The notes beneath the pieces are model-generated. The model saw nothing but the letters and a program-made list of their open reading frames with translations. It ran no database searches and was not told the DNA's origin. A program made the position numbers and the translations under genes. DNA of 64,000 nt from Deinococcus puniceus (GTDB taxonomy: Bacteria > Deinococcota > Deinococci > Deinococcales > Deinococcaceae), in assembly GCF_001644565.1 (NCBI RefSeq), contig NZ_CP011387.1:1038501-1102500 (forward strand), read 5' to 3'. Of the stretch, positions 18,161 through 28,706 are shown in pieces; positions within the stretch are counted from its first letter, which is position 1; each line of letters opens with the position of its first letter.

Positions 18161-18360
18161 GGCGTCTAAGGGTCTAGGGTCGAAGGGCAAAAAGCGTGGG
18201 GCGACTTGGTGTGTACCTTGTCGCCCCTTCTGATTGCAAAATGATGTGTTTGTGGGCTTTTTGCTCCCTCTCCCCTTGCGGGGGAGGGTCGGGGAGGGGG
18301 GTGAATGAGCTTCAGCGATTGCCCTCCCGCTTTTCCTTCGCCCCTCGACCCTTAGACAAT
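18161..18360. repeat. R2-family composite repeat (copy c)
   Basis: Fills the gap between convergent hom and GH13 genes. The left edge GTCTAAGGGTCTAGGGTCGAAGGGC is mirrored by the right edge CTTCGCCCCTCGACCCTTAGAC. Between them the R2 core appears in reverse orientation (GAATGAGCTTCAGCGATTGCCC at 18303-18324), preceded by CCTTGCGGGGGAGGG. No gene is present. Confidence 0.6.
18198..18227 (+). terminator. Hairpin after hom
   Basis: GGGGCGAC pairs with GTCGCCCC around a 14-base loop that can itself form three more pairs. It is followed by TTCT rather than a long T run, and lies 42 bases after the hom stop. Confidence 0.5.
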
Positions 18361-18388
18361 GCCCCCGGAAACTCGGAAACTCAACCGC

Positions 18389-19873
<1,485 letters not shown>

Positions 19874-19918
19874 GGTAAATCAGCATACCCCAAAGCTCAA
19901 CATTGAATGAAGTTTTTC

Positions 19919-21259
19919 TCATTTATGGGCCTGCGCCTGAGCTTCATTTGATGGGGGATGGGCTGCCCAGTTCTGTACAAAAGCGCGGGCGTCTTGCGGA
20001 TTTTTCACGTCGCCTAGCGCGGCGGCCTCGTTCAGCGCCCGGAGTGCCTGCCCCACTTTCGGGCCGGGTTCGATGTCTAGAAGGGCAATAATTTCGCTGC
20101 CCGTCAAAAGCGGTTTAGGGGCGGCAGGTTGATCCTTGAGCGCGGCCAGCACCCGGTCTAAGGCAGCGGCGTAGGCATGACGGGAAGCAGGGCTACTGCT
20201 CGGCCCCCGCGCCGCTTCCCGGTCGGCCAGCATCAGGGCCAGCAGGTCGGGCAACAGCACCCGCCGACGGTGAACGAATCGCCGCGCCTCGGTATCGTTT
20301 TGGGGGAGGGGCAGCATGTGTGCGCCCACCAGACTCGCCGCCCGCGCCGTGTCGTCTCCGGGGAGTTTCAGCCGCGCCAGCACCTCCCGCGTGATCTCTG
20401 CACCCAGTTTGTCGTGTCCATAAAAATTCTGCCCGCCGCTGAGGGCGTGGGCGCGGGGCTTGCCTACATCGTGCAGCAGAGCGGCCCAGCGCAGGGGCAA
20501 GGGTGCGTCGGCAAAGCGGACCAGCAGTTGGTGCAGGGCTTCCACGCCGTGCCCAAACACGTCCAGATGATGAAACCCGCCTTGCGCCACGCCGATGCCT
20601 TCCCGCAGTTCCGGCACCGTCAGGGCCAGCAGTCCCAGTTCCTCTAGCCGCAGGATGCCCCGCGCCGCGTCCCGGTGGCCCAAGAGGGCGTGCAGCTCCT
20701 CCCGCACCCGCTCCGGCGCAGGCAGCGTCAGACGGCCCGCAGCGAGGGCGGCGGCCACCTCCCGCACGGTCTGCTCGGTAGCGGCGTCCGTGCGGAATCC
20801 TAGCGTGACCTCAAACCGAGCCGCCCGCCATGCCCGCAGGGAATCGGTATGCAGGTTGGCTGCCGAGACCATTCGTAGCCGCCGTGCTCGCAAGTCGCCC
20901 TGCCCGCCGGTGAGGTCGTGCAACTGTCCCGCCGCGTCCAGCGCCATCGCATTCACCGTAAAGTCTCGTCTCAGCAAGTCGGCATTCAAATCGTCTGGCA
21001 GCGGCACGAAATCATGCTGCACCCCGTCCGGCAGGTGTACCCGCCAGTATCCCCGCTCCTGATCCAGAGGGAAGGCGGAGCCGCCGTGTGCCTGAGCGAG
21101 TGCGATGGCTGCTTTTATGGGATCGGGCACAACCCAGTCGTAATCTCCGGGCGTAACGCCCCGCAAAATATCCCGCGCCGCGCCGCCCACCAAGAGGCCG
21201 CCTGTGGGCCAAGTCTGGGTGGGTAATTGAGCTAGAGCAGCGCGGGAACGGCGAAACAT
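19919..21259 (-). CDS. tRNA nucleotidyltransferase (CCA- or CC/A-adding family) with HD domain
   Basis: Class II polymerase-beta-type enzyme that builds or repairs the tRNA 3' CCA end. The 446 residues show GGAARD (25-30), the DxD metal site in GDYDWVV (D39, D41), [10 protein letters not shown] near 96-105, and an HD phosphohydrolase motif LLHDVGK in the C-terminal half. Deinococcus radiodurans is known to divide this job between separate CC-adding and A-adding enzymes of this family. Sequence reading alone cannot say which one this is. The gene is divergent from tRNA-Ala, whose gene already encodes CCA. Confidence 0.9.
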   Translation of the reverse strand: MFRRSRAALAQLPTQTWPTGGLLVGGAARDILRGVTPGDYDWVVPDPIKAAIALAQAHGGSAFPLDQERGYWRVHLPDGVQHDFVPLPDDLNADLLRRDFTVNAMALDAAGQLHDLTGGQGDLRARRLRMVSAANLHTDSLRAWRAARFEVTLGFRTDAATEQTVREVAAALAAGRLTLPAPERVREELHALLGHRDAARGILRLEELGLLALTVPELREGIGVAQGGFHHLDVFGHGVEALHQLLVRFADAPLPLRWAALLHDVGKPRAHALSGGQNFYGHDKLGAEITREVLARLKLPGDDTARAASLVGAHMLPLPQNDTEARRFVHRRRVLLPDLLALMLADREAARGPSSSPASRHAYAAALDRVLAALKDQPAAPKPLLTGSEIIALLDIEPGPKVGQALRALNEAAALGDVKNPQDARAFVQNWAAHPPSNEAQAQAHK

Positions 21260-21365
21260 GGCCTATGCTAACGGCTTTGGCGGGAAGAGGGGAGGGTGCA
21301 TTGGCCTAGGCTGGCGGGTAGGGGTTGCCAAACAGCTTCACCTCTGCTAACCTTACGCCCGCTGA

Positions 21366-21440
<75 letters not shown>

Positions 21441-21444
21441 AGGT

Positions 21445-21478
21445 AAACCGCGTCTAGTGCGCGGTTTTCTTATTTTTA
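21445..21478 (+). terminator. Intrinsic terminator of tRNA-Ala
   Basis: AAACCGCG pairs with CGCGGTTT around a 7-base loop, followed by TCTTATTTTTA. It starts 5 bases after the tRNA. The next 230 bases, to the glycosylase stop, contain no gene I can support. Confidence 0.88.
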
Positions 21479-21709
21479 TATGACGGTCAGCCGTGCCCGA
21501 TGCGTGGCACGCGTGTAACGGCTATTTTTCTGAATCCGCGAATTCACTCAGATGTGGCGTTGAGAGCCTGCCGCGCTGGGAATGAAGTGGGTCACGCTCT
21601 CTTCCCGGAACCCGGAGTGTTGCGCGACTATCGATGGATGACACTGATCCAAAAGGTTAGCAGGCATCGAAAAGTCACATTCGATTTCGATTGCTTATAA
21701 AAACCTAAG

Positions 21710-22336
21710 TTATAAATCTCCCGCTCCTCCCACCAACTCCATACTTGGCACGGCGGGCGACACCCAGGCATTGCCTCGCAATAGGAAGCGCCACGGCAGG
21801 TTGCGGCCTTCGCGGATGCCTACGCGTGCGGTGGTTTCGACTTGCTCGTCAAGCACGGGTGTTTCGGGCAGGCACAGATGCAACCCAGCACTGTTCACCC
21901 ACGTTCCCGTAATCTGCGCCGGATTCAGCCCCAGCGCATACACCAGCTTGGCGGGGCCGTTGGTCAGGTCACGTTCCCGCGTCACTGGGCGGTGCGTCAG
22001 CATTTGGCCGATGCCTTCTTGCGGTTCTATGGCCCGGATCAGCACGCTGGCCGACACGCCTTCTTCCCGGCAGGCCACCTGAAGCAGGGGGTGGCCGTGC
22101 GCCGTCCAGAACAGCCATTGCCCCGCTGGAATCGCCATTTCCGCGCTGCGGGCGGCGTGAAACCTTCCCGCCGTACAGGCTGGATCGCGGGGGCAATCGT
22201 AGGCTTCCACTTCCACCACCCGCCCGCTGAGGCGCTCGCCCCCCGGTGACACCCGCACCAGCGTTCCGCCCAACACCTGCCGCGCTACCTGCACTGGGTC
22301 GCTCCGGAAGTAAGCGGGGGAGAGGGGCGTAGGCAC
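21710..22336 (-). CDS. 3-methyladenine DNA glycosylase, AAG/MPG family
   Basis: Removes alkylated or deaminated purines from DNA. The 208-residue protein matches the AAG/MPG fold: YFRSDPVQVARQVLGG at the N-terminus, the catalytic region VEVEAYDCPRDPAC (about 41-54, with the active-site glutamate), LIRAIEP, and LTNGPAKLVYALGL in the middle. The start is GTG at 22334-22336, 6 bases after a TAACCT box, so the mRNA is probably leaderless. This agrees with the extensive base-excision repertoire of Deinococcus. Confidence 0.93.
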   Translation of the reverse strand: MPTPLSPAYFRSDPVQVARQVLGGTLVRVSPGGERLSGRVVEVEAYDCPRDPACTAGRFHAARSAEMAIPAGQWLFWTAHGHPLLQVACREEGVSASVLIRAIEPQEGIGQMLTHRPVTRERDLTNGPAKLVYALGLNPAQITGTWVNSAGLHLCLPETPVLDEQVETTARVGIREGRNLPWRFLLRGNAWVSPAVPSMELVGGAGDL

Positions 22337-22345
22337 AGGATGAGG

Positions 22346-22810
22346 TTAGCGCCTTGAGCGAACGAAACCGCTCAACAATGTATGAACGAGTAGGGCAAAC
22401 ATTACGACTGAAACGAGCCAGACGATTGCAGAACTGAACTGGGTAGCGAGACTCATATTGAAACTCAACGAGCATAAATTCGTCGCTGTTGACCCCCACC
22501 AGCGCATCCACCAGTCTGTGTCAGCATCAGGTCTGCCAAATTGAAAATACGCATGACGCCGAATGTCATTGCCTATAGCAGCGCATGCTAGACCCAACAC
22601 TGCGATGGCTCCGATGTATGCATAATTTCCGTTGGACAGAAGCAAGACTAAAGCCGTCATTAACGCGAGATAGGGGACGTTGAGGGATACCCTCCAACTT
22701 TGGTAGGGCAGCAGTTTCTTTCTAAGATGTGTAGGCGCAATGCCCCAGCGGGCGTTTATATCTGGCCACTCCGGCGGCGCAAACGGATCGTCACTTGATC
22801 GCGCCAGCAT
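22346..22810 (-). CDS. Uncharacterised membrane protein
   Basis: A 154-residue protein of unknown family. A polar N-terminus (DDPFAPPEWPDINARWGIAP) precedes two close membrane segments (about 48-66 and 72-88) and one C-terminal segment (about 128-148). The start chosen is ATG 22808-22810 with GGAGGT 9 bases upstream; an ATG 45 bases earlier has no such site. It ends 9 bases before the glycosylase start. The AT content is higher than its neighbours, which may indicate later acquisition. Confidence 0.7.
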   Translation of the reverse strand: MLARSSDDPFAPPEWPDINARWGIAPTHLRKKLLPYQSWRVSLNVPYLALMTALVLLLSNGNYAYIGAIAVLGLACAAIGNDIRRHAYFQFGRPDADTDWWMRWWGSTATNLCSLSFNMSLATQFSSAIVWLVSVVMFALLVHTLLSGFVRSRR

Positions 22811-23037
22811 TTTGCTCACACCTCCACTGTACCTGCTTTCTGCCCACTGTTTCATAAATTCGCTCCAGCCTTTTGCCTTGCCGACCCCCGTGAACCTCAG
22901 CTTTTCCTGAACGTCTGCCGCCTTCTGGTGGTGTCTGTGATGCTGCTAGAGATGTAGGCTAGGAGCCAGCATCAAATCGTGACGGTTTTTTCACACGCAG
23001 CATCGCTCAGGGCCACGCGCCCACGGAGGATCACACC

Positions 23038-23835
23038 ATGATGGACATCTTTAACATGCTGGGCGGAATGGGACAGGCGCAGCAGACGGTAGGCAACCAA
23101 CTGGGCACCAACCCCAACCAGACGGGCGCGGCTATGGAAGCTGCCGTGCCGCTGCTGCTGGGCGCACTGACGCGCAACGCCACGCAACCCGGCGGCCTCG
23201 ACGCCCTGACCGGCGCACTGAACAAGCACGACGGCAGCGCCCTCGACGCCTTCGGTCAGGGCCAGATGCCCAACACTCAAGACGGCCAGAAGATTCTGGG
23301 CCATGTGTTCGGGGGCCAGCAGCAAGCCGCCGCCAACGCCGTAGGCAAACGGGCAGGCATCGACCCACAAATGGCCATGCAGGTTCTGTCTATGCTCGCT
23401 CCGCTGGTGCTGGGCTACCTGAGCCGTCAGCGGCAGGGGCAAGCGCAGGATGGCGGCCAGATGCAGGGCGGCGGCGACATCGGCAGCATTCTGGGCGGCA
23501 TGTTGGGCGGCGGCGCGGGTGGCCTAGGCGGCATGCTCGGTGGACTGCTGGGCGGCGGGCAGCAGCCACAGCAACCCCAGTACCAGCAACCCCAATACCA
23601 ACAGCCCCAGTATCAGCAGCCTCAGCAGGGCAACATGGGCGGCCTTGGCGGAATGCTGGGCAGCGTGTTGGGTGGCGGGCAACAGCAGGGTCAGGGCCAC
23701 TCCCAGCAGCCCCAGCAGCATCAGCAAGCCCCCGGCGGCGACTTGTTCGGCAGCCTGAACAAAGTGCTCGACCGCGACGGCGACGGCAGCGGCCTAGACG
23801 ACCTGATCGGCATGTTCGGCGGCGGGCGGCGCTAA
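23038..23835 (+). CDS. DUF937/YidB-like protein with Gly-rich and QPQYQ repeats
   Basis: The 265-residue product has a DUF937-type N-terminal half (MEAAVPLLLGALTRNA, then AAANAVGKRAGIDPQMAMQVLSMLAPLVLGYL). Low-complexity glycine blocks (GGMLGGGAGGLGGMLGG) and three to four QPQYQ units follow. It ends in DRDGDGSGLDD, which resembles a calcium-binding loop, before a Gly-Arg tail. The AQ/GQ composition suggests aggregation or surface association, but the function is unknown. The coding DNA includes a short 15-base tandem repeat at about 23573-23620. Confidence 0.85.
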   Translation: MMDIFNMLGGMGQAQQTVGNQLGTNPNQTGAAMEAAVPLLLGALTRNATQPGGLDALTGALNKHDGSALDAFGQGQMPNTQDGQKILGHVFGGQQQAAANAVGKRAGIDPQMAMQVLSMLAPLVLGYLSRQRQGQAQDGGQMQGGGDIGSILGGMLGGGAGGLGGMLGGLLGGGQQPQQPQYQQPQYQQPQYQQPQQGNMGGLGGMLGSVLGGGQQQGQGHSQQPQQHQQAPGGDLFGSLNKVLDRDGDGSGLDDLIGMFGGGRR

Positions 23836-23917
23836 GGACACGCTTTGAGCGATGGGCCGTAAGCTCTGGCTCAAAGCTCGAGTCCGCAGTTCACAGCTCT
23901 ACGTCACAGGCAAACAA

Positions 23918-23949
23918 GAAAGGCGGCCCAGTTGATCGGGTCGCCTTTC
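23918..23949. terminator. Bidirectional terminator between the DUF937 gene and the aquaporin gene
   Basis: GAAAGGCGGCCC pairs with GGGTCGCCTTTC (12 bp with one G-T) around an 8-base loop. It lies midway between two convergent genes, with short A and T tracts on either side. Confidence 0.65.
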
Positions 23950-23964
23950 CTGCTGTCATTTGCC

Positions 23965-24636
23965 TCAGTTTTTCAGAGGAGGAACCGTTTTAGGCCGCAA
24001 CCCTTCGGTGTATTCGGCAATAAACGCGCCCAGCGCCGCGCCGAGGAGAGGAGCCAGCCAGTAGATCCAGTGGTTGGCCCAGTCGCCTGACACCAGTGCG
24101 GGGCCAAACGAGCGGGCGGGGTTCATGGCCGCGCCGCTGATGGGGCCGCCTGCCAAAATATCTACGACGATGGTCAGGCCTACGATCAGGCCGCCCAGCA
24201 CGCTGCGCTGATGAATAGCTACTTTCACGACGACCAACACGAGGAAGGCGGTCAGGATGACTTCCATCAGGAACGCGCCGCCTGTGCTGATGCCCGCGCC
24301 GGGGTTGGGCATGCCGTAGCCGACGGCTTTCAGTTTGGCATCGCCAACGGTGGCCAGCGCCGCAAAAGCGCCGAGGGCCGCGCCGACCAGTTGGGCCGGA
24401 ATAAAGGCGGCGGTGGTGCGCCAGTCTTGATTTTTAGTGAGGCTCAGGCCGATGCTGACGGCGGGGTTAAACTGCCCGCCGCTGACCGTGCCGAGGGCCA
24501 TAGCCATGACTGCGATGGCGAGGCCGTGTGCAAAAGCCACGCCCAACAGCCCGGCATCGTTGGTAATGGCGAGAACGCCAGCGAAAATGAGAGCGAACGT
24601 ACCGATCGCTTCTGCAAGAAGTTTTTGAGGCAACAT
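23965..24636 (-). CDS. Aquaporin Z-type water/glycerol channel
   Basis: A 223-residue MIP-family channel with six membrane segments and the two NPA half-helices, QFNPAVS (NPA 57-59) and AMNPARSFGPA (172-174). The ARSFGP motif and the overall length are those of water-selective AqpZ rather than the longer glycerol facilitators. Such channels allow rapid water flow across the membrane. The ATG at 24634-24636 lies 6 bases after TATACT and has no ribosome binding site. Confidence 0.94.
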   Translation of the reverse strand: MLPQKLLAEAIGTFALIFAGVLAITNDAGLLGVAFAHGLAIAVMAMALGTVSGGQFNPAVSIGLSLTKNQDWRTTAAFIPAQLVGAALGAFAALATVGDAKLKAVGYGMPNPGAGISTGGAFLMEVILTAFLVLVVVKVAIHQRSVLGGLIVGLTIVVDILAGGPISGAAMNPARSFGPALVSGDWANHWIYWLAPLLGAALGAFIAEYTEGLRPKTVPPLKN

Positions 24637-24642
24637 GAAGAA

Positions 24643-24648
24643 AGTATA
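24643..24648 (-). promoter_or_regulatory. -10 box for a leaderless aquaporin mRNA
   Basis: TATACT on the minus strand ends 6 bases before the ATG. It is 4 to 5 of 6 to the sigma-A -10 consensus. The -35 is weak, with TTGAGG at a short 14-base spacing. Confidence 0.6.
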
Positions 24649-24715
24649 AGCCGTGATCTGGGCCTCAACCTGACTGAAATGGTGAAATTCTTAACATATT
24701 TGGGGAGCGTGGGAG

Positions 24716-25690
24716 TTAGTCGGTGGCTGCCGTTTCAGGCACTTTGTCCCGCGAATAGGGCTGAAATCCTCTGGGTGTGCCCGTTCCTGTATCGCTGAAC
24801 AAGCTGGTGGTCAGGTAGCGTGCGCCTGTATCGCAGGCGATGGTGGCTACGCGCTTGCCCGGCCCTAGCTTGCGGGCCAGTTCCAGCGCGGCCCAGATCA
24901 TGCCGCCGCTGCTCATGCCCACGAACACGCCTTCCTCACGCGCCAAGCGGCGGGCCAGCGGGTAGGCGTCCTCCTCCCACACCGGAAAGATTTCGTCTAT
25001 CACGCTGCGGTCAAGGTTGGCGGGTACAAATCCCGGCCCCATGCCCTGAAAGCCGTGTTCGCCACGTTCGCCGCCGCTGAGGACATTGCTGCGGGCAGGC
25101 TCGACCGCCACCACTTTTATAGCTGCATCCTGACTTTTCAGAAACCGCCCCACGCCGCTGATGGTGCCCCCGGTGCCCGAGCCGTATACGAAGGCGTCGA
25201 TCTGGCCGCCCATCTGCGCCCACAGTTCCGGCCCGGTGGTGCGCTCATGCGTCTGCGGATTGGCGGGGTTGGTGAACTGGCCCATCATCACCGCGCCTGT
25301 GTCTGCCGCGATTTTCTCGGCTTCCTCTATAGCGGCCAGCATCCGGCGTTCGGGGTCGGTGAGTACCAGTTCCGCGCCGTAAGCCAGCAGCGTGCGTTTG
25401 CGTTCCTCGCTCATCTGGGCGGGCATACACAGGATCAGGCGGTAGCCCTTGGCGGCGGCCACTTGCGCCAGCCCGATGCCGGTATTGCCGCTGGTGGGTT
25501 CCACAATCGTGCCGCCGGGTTTCAGCAGACCGCGCCGTTCGGCGTCCTCAATCAGGCCCAGCGCGGTGCGGTCTTTGATGCTGCCGCCGGGGTTCTGGCC
25601 TTCCAGTTTCACGAATACGTCGGCCATTGCTGGCGTCACCACCCGCCGAAGCTGAAGCAGGGGCGTATTTCCGATCAGAGCCTCGATCAT
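24716..25690 (-). CDS. cysK: Cysteine synthase (O-acetylserine sulfhydrylase)
   Basis: PLP enzyme that makes cysteine from O-acetylserine and sulfide. In the 324 residues, the lysine that binds PLP is K39 in GGSIKDR. The substrate loop EPTSGNTGIGLA sits at about 63-74, the phosphate-binding glycine loop is GSGTGGTISG near 171-180, and SSGGM is towards the C-terminus. The length is normal for CysK/CysM. The ATG lies 6 bases after TAGACT and has no ribosome binding site. The promoter region is shared with the divergent phosphoesterase gene. Confidence 0.94.
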   Translation of the reverse strand: MIEALIGNTPLLQLRRVVTPAMADVFVKLEGQNPGGSIKDRTALGLIEDAERRGLLKPGGTIVEPTSGNTGIGLAQVAAAKGYRLILCMPAQMSEERKRTLLAYGAELVLTDPERRMLAAIEEAEKIAADTGAVMMGQFTNPANPQTHERTTGPELWAQMGGQIDAFVYGSGTGGTISGVGRFLKSQDAAIKVVAVEPARSNVLSGGERGEHGFQGMGPGFVPANLDRSVIDEIFPVWEEDAYPLARRLAREEGVFVGMSSGGMIWAALELARKLGPGKRVATIACDTGARYLTTSLFSDTGTGTPRGFQPYSRDKVPETAATD

Positions 25691-25782
25691 GCGGGCAGTC
25701 TAGAGCGTAGGACAGTCCCCTAAACTCTATTGAGAATCAATTCAGGTTTATTCGCTGCCCCTTCCCCCTAGAATGGAAAGTC

Positions 25783-26676
25783 ATGCGTCTTGCAGTGCTG
25801 GCCGACATTCATGGAAACGCCGACGCGCTGCGGGCCGTGCTGCACGACGCCCGCATACAGGGGGCCGAAGGACTGATCGTGAACGGCGACGTGGTCAACC
25901 GTGGCCCCGACAGCGTGCAGGCGCTGGAAACCCTGCTGAATCTGCCCGCCTCGTTCCCGCACGGCGTGCGCTTTACGCTGGGCAACCACGACGATCTGCT
26001 GCGGCTGTGGCAGGCGCGGAGCAGCAGTTTGCCCGCCGACTGGTTCTCCGATCCGTTCTGGGGCGCAACCGCTTGGAGCGCCGAACAATTGGAGCGGGCC
26101 GGATTGCTGCACACCGCTGCCGACTGGCCCATGTCGCTGACCCTCAGCGCCCCCGGCCTGCCCGATGTGCTGGTGTCGCACGGCACGCCCGACGAGTACC
26201 GCGAAGGCATCAGCGAACGCACTGCGCCCCAGCGGATAGAAGAACTGTCCGGGGCAGGCCGCTTCGGGTTGTTGATCGGCTCGCATATTCACCGCCAAGC
26301 CGACGCTGTGTTCGAGTTGGCAGGCGGCCCAAGTGTGCGCGTCTTGAATACCGGGGCGGTAGGCGCACCCGCCGACAGCGACCCCCGCGCAGGCTACCTG
26401 CTTTTGACGGCTGTACCGCAGGGGTGGCGAATAGAATTGCGGCGCGTGCTGTATGACCGGGCTGGTGTGCTGCGGCGCTTTGGAAGCAGCGGTTTACTCA
26501 AGACTGGCCTCAGCGCCGAGATCTTTCGCGAAGAAATCGTAACGGCCCGCAGCCTGTATACGCCCTACTGGACGTGGACTGAAACGGAACATCTGCCCCG
26601 CACGGCGGCGACTTGGGCGGCTTTCTTGCGTCAGTACCCCGCAGATGCATGGCGGGCGGAGTCGCCCAAGCTTTAG
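25783..26676 (+). CDS. Metallophosphoesterase
   Basis: The 297-residue calcineurin-like phosphoesterase has the ordered metal motifs DIHGN (8-12), GDVVNRG (35-41), LGNHDD (61-66) and GSHIH near 166-170. It belongs to the YfcE/ApaH-like class, which hydrolyses phosphodiesters or phosphomonoesters. The C-terminal 80 residues (from about 215) are an extra region of unknown role. The first codon is ATG 25783. GGAAAG just upstream could be a weak ribosome binding site, and TAGAAT lies 8 bases before the ATG. Confidence 0.88.
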   Translation: MRLAVLADIHGNADALRAVLHDARIQGAEGLIVNGDVVNRGPDSVQALETLLNLPASFPHGVRFTLGNHDDLLRLWQARSSSLPADWFSDPFWGATAWSAEQLERAGLLHTAADWPMSLTLSAPGLPDVLVSHGTPDEYREGISERTAPQRIEELSGAGRFGLLIGSHIHRQADAVFELAGGPSVRVLNTGAVGAPADSDPRAGYLLLTAVPQGWRIELRRVLYDRAGVLRRFGSSGLLKTGLSAEIFREEIVTARSLYTPYWTWTETEHLPRTAATWAAFLRQYPADAWRAESPKL

Positions 26677-26694
26677 CGCGGTCTTCATCGACAG

Positions 26695-26725
26695 CAAAAA
26701 ACCGCGCCCCGACAAGAGGCGCGGT
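26695..26725 (-). terminator. Intrinsic terminator of the fasciclin gene
   Basis: ACCGCGCC and GGCGCGGT form a perfect 8-bp stem. On the minus strand it is followed by TTTTTTGC. It lies 19 bases after the fasciclin stop codon and 19 bases after the convergent phosphoesterase stop. Confidence 0.85.
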
Positions 26726-26743
26726 ACTGGATAAAGAGAGAAG

Positions 26744-28504
26744 TTAGCGCAGACTGGGGGGCAGCAAGACGGTGTCGATGACATACACCTTGCTGGTGCC
26801 GCCGCCCATGATGGCGGTGGTGTTCACTGTGCCGCCAGCGACCTTCACGGTGCTGTCGGCGCGGACTATAGGCAAGAGGCTGCCTTCGGCGCTGGTCAGT
26901 TCAGCGCCTGCTGCGACCAGATCGACGCTAGAGGCGACGACGTGGTAGAGCAACACCTGTCTCAGCTTGGCAGGATCAGCTTGCAGGCTGGCCAGCGTGG
27001 TAGCAGGCACCTTCGCAAAGGCCTCGTTGGTAGGAGCGAACACGGTGAATGTTCCGTTGTTCACGGTGTCTACCAGTCCGGCGGCCTGAAGCAGCGAGAC
27101 CAGCGTGCTGAAGCGGGCATCGGCAGCCAACACGGCGGAGGTGGTCGTGACCGTTGCCGTCGTCGTGGTGGTTGTGGTGGTCGTCGTGGCAGTCGCCGTC
27201 GTGTCGGTGGTCGCTGTCGTGGCTTCGGCGGCAGGCGCTTCGACCACAGGGGCAGGCAGCGTGAAGTTGGGGGGCAGCAAGACCTGATCGATGGTGTACA
27301 GCACGCCGTTACAGGGGTCAGAGGTGGTGGTGCCCACGGCAGCCGAAACGACGTCGACAGTGGCAATGCCGATCAGTTGCTTGCCGTCACGGGTGCCGGG
27401 GGTCAGGTCGCCGCCTTCTGCCGTCTTCAGCACTTCGCCGCCTGCGAGTTTCTCGGCAGTCACGGTTCCGGCTACGACGTGGTACAGCAGCACCTGCCTC
27501 AGCAGATCAGGCGTGCTGGCAATGATCGCCAGCGTGTCGGGGTCTACCGCCGCAAAGGCGTCGTTGGTGGGGGCGAACACGGTGTACTCACCGCTCATCA
27601 GGGTTTCGGTCAGGCCAGCGTCGCTGAGCAGGTCGCGCAGGGTGCTGAAGCGGTCATCGGCCACGATGACGTCGTACAGGGTGTTACTGCCCACCACGCA
27701 CTCGGCAGTGGCTTCGGCAGTGGCCGTCACTTCAGGAGTGGTGGTCGTCGTCACGGCCTCGGTGGTCGTTTCGGTGGTGGCCGTTTCCGTGGTGGTCGTG
27801 GTCGTCGCGCCGCTCAGGGGCGTGGCGGGAATCTGGCTGATGTTGAAGACTGGAGCAGGAGCCGCAACCTCGGCCACAGGCTCAGGCGCGGGGGTTTCTG
27901 CGACAGGCTCGGGCGCGGGCGTTTCGGCCACAGGCTCAGGAGCAGGCGTTTCCGCGACAGGCTCGGGCGCGGGCGTTGCAGCAGCAGGCATGGGGGGCAT
28001 CAACACGGTGTCGATGATGTGAATGACGCCGTTACAGGCGGCCACATTGACCTTAGTCACGTTGGCGTCGTTGATCATGACGTTGCTGCCGTTGACCGCA
28101 ACTGCAATGGTGGAACCCTGCGCGGTGCGGGCGCTCTTCAGCCCCACCACTTGGTTGGCGGCGATCTTGCCGGGGACGACGTGGTACAGCAGCACGCTCC
28201 GCAGCATTTCCGGATCGTTCAGCACCGTAGCGAGCATGTCGCTGGGCACTTTGGCAAACGCCGCGTTGGTCGGAGCAAACACGGTAAACGCGCCGCTGCT
28301 GAGAACGTCACCCAAACCAGCAGCCTCAACAGCCACGGCCAGCGTGCTGAACTGAGGATCGCTGGTGACCAGTTGGGCAATGGTCTTGCAGGCTGCGGGA
28401 GAAGCAGCGGTGGCAGGACGGGCGACGGGCGTTCCGGCTCCGCCCGCAACAGCGGACGTGGCGAGGAGCAGGCTGAGAGTCATCAGACCAGTTTGCTTTT
28501 TCAT
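26744..28504 (-). CDS. Secreted protein with three fasciclin (FAS1) domains
   Basis: The 586-residue protein has a Sec signal peptide (MKKQTGLMTLSLLLATSAVAGG). Three FAS1 domains follow, each with a VFAPTNxAF block and a VLLYHVV block (first about 35-165, second about 280-420, third about 460-586). Linker 1 carries four PAPEPVAET units; linkers 2 and 3 are long Thr-rich runs. FAS1 proteins mediate surface adhesion. The start chosen is the ATG at 28502-28504 with AGAGGTG 7 bases upstream; a GTG three codons earlier overlaps that site. The tandem units hint at copy-number change. Confidence 0.93.
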   Translation of the reverse strand: MKKQTGLMTLSLLLATSAVAGGAGTPVARPATAASPAACKTIAQLVTSDPQFSTLAVAVEAAGLGDVLSSGAFTVFAPTNAAFAKVPSDMLATVLNDPEMLRSVLLYHVVPGKIAANQVVGLKSARTAQGSTIAVAVNGSNVMINDANVTKVNVAACNGVIHIIDTVLMPPMPAAATPAPEPVAETPAPEPVAETPAPEPVAETPAPEPVAEVAAPAPVFNISQIPATPLSGATTTTTTETATTETTTEAVTTTTTPEVTATAEATAECVVGSNTLYDVIVADDRFSTLRDLLSDAGLTETLMSGEYTVFAPTNDAFAAVDPDTLAIIASTPDLLRQVLLYHVVAGTVTAEKLAGGEVLKTAEGGDLTPGTRDGKQLIGIATVDVVSAAVGTTTSDPCNGVLYTIDQVLLPPNFTLPAPVVEAPAAEATTATTDTTATATTTTTTTTTTATVTTTSAVLAADARFSTLVSLLQAAGLVDTVNNGTFTVFAPTNEAFAKVPATTLASLQADPAKLRQVLLYHVVASSVDLVAAGAELTSAEGSLLPIVRADSTVKVAGGTVNTTAIMGGGTSKVYVIDTVLLPPSLR

Positions 28505-28540
28505 GTAGTTCACCTCTAAGGAAAGTTCGCTTCTTAATCA

Positions 28541-28568
28541 ACACTACTCAGCGCGGAAAAGCAACCAA
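28541..28568 (-). promoter_or_regulatory. Candidate promoter of the fasciclin gene
   Basis: On the minus strand TTGGTT (28563-28568), a 16-base spacer and TAGTGT (28541-28546), predicting a leader of about 30 bases that carries the ribosome binding site. Confidence 0.45.
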
Positions 28569-28706
28569 AAGCAGCATCTGCCCAGATCTTCTAAACGAAC
28601 TACCCAAGGTCTTTGGGGCAATACTCACTTGATGTTCATCTATCTGAGCACAGGGATACACCATCTGGCACGTAGTATTAAGGCTTCATCAGATTCATGG
28701 GTGGGA

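Noticed and set aside
21500..21700. 66-codon frame downstream of tRNA-Ala, possibly a transposase remnant
   Set aside because: No transposase motif or inverted ends could be identified; the resemblance was only impressionistic.
25731..25743. Fur or PerR box
   Set aside because: The palindrome ATTGAGAATCAAT does not match the repeated hexamers of a Fur-family box well enough.
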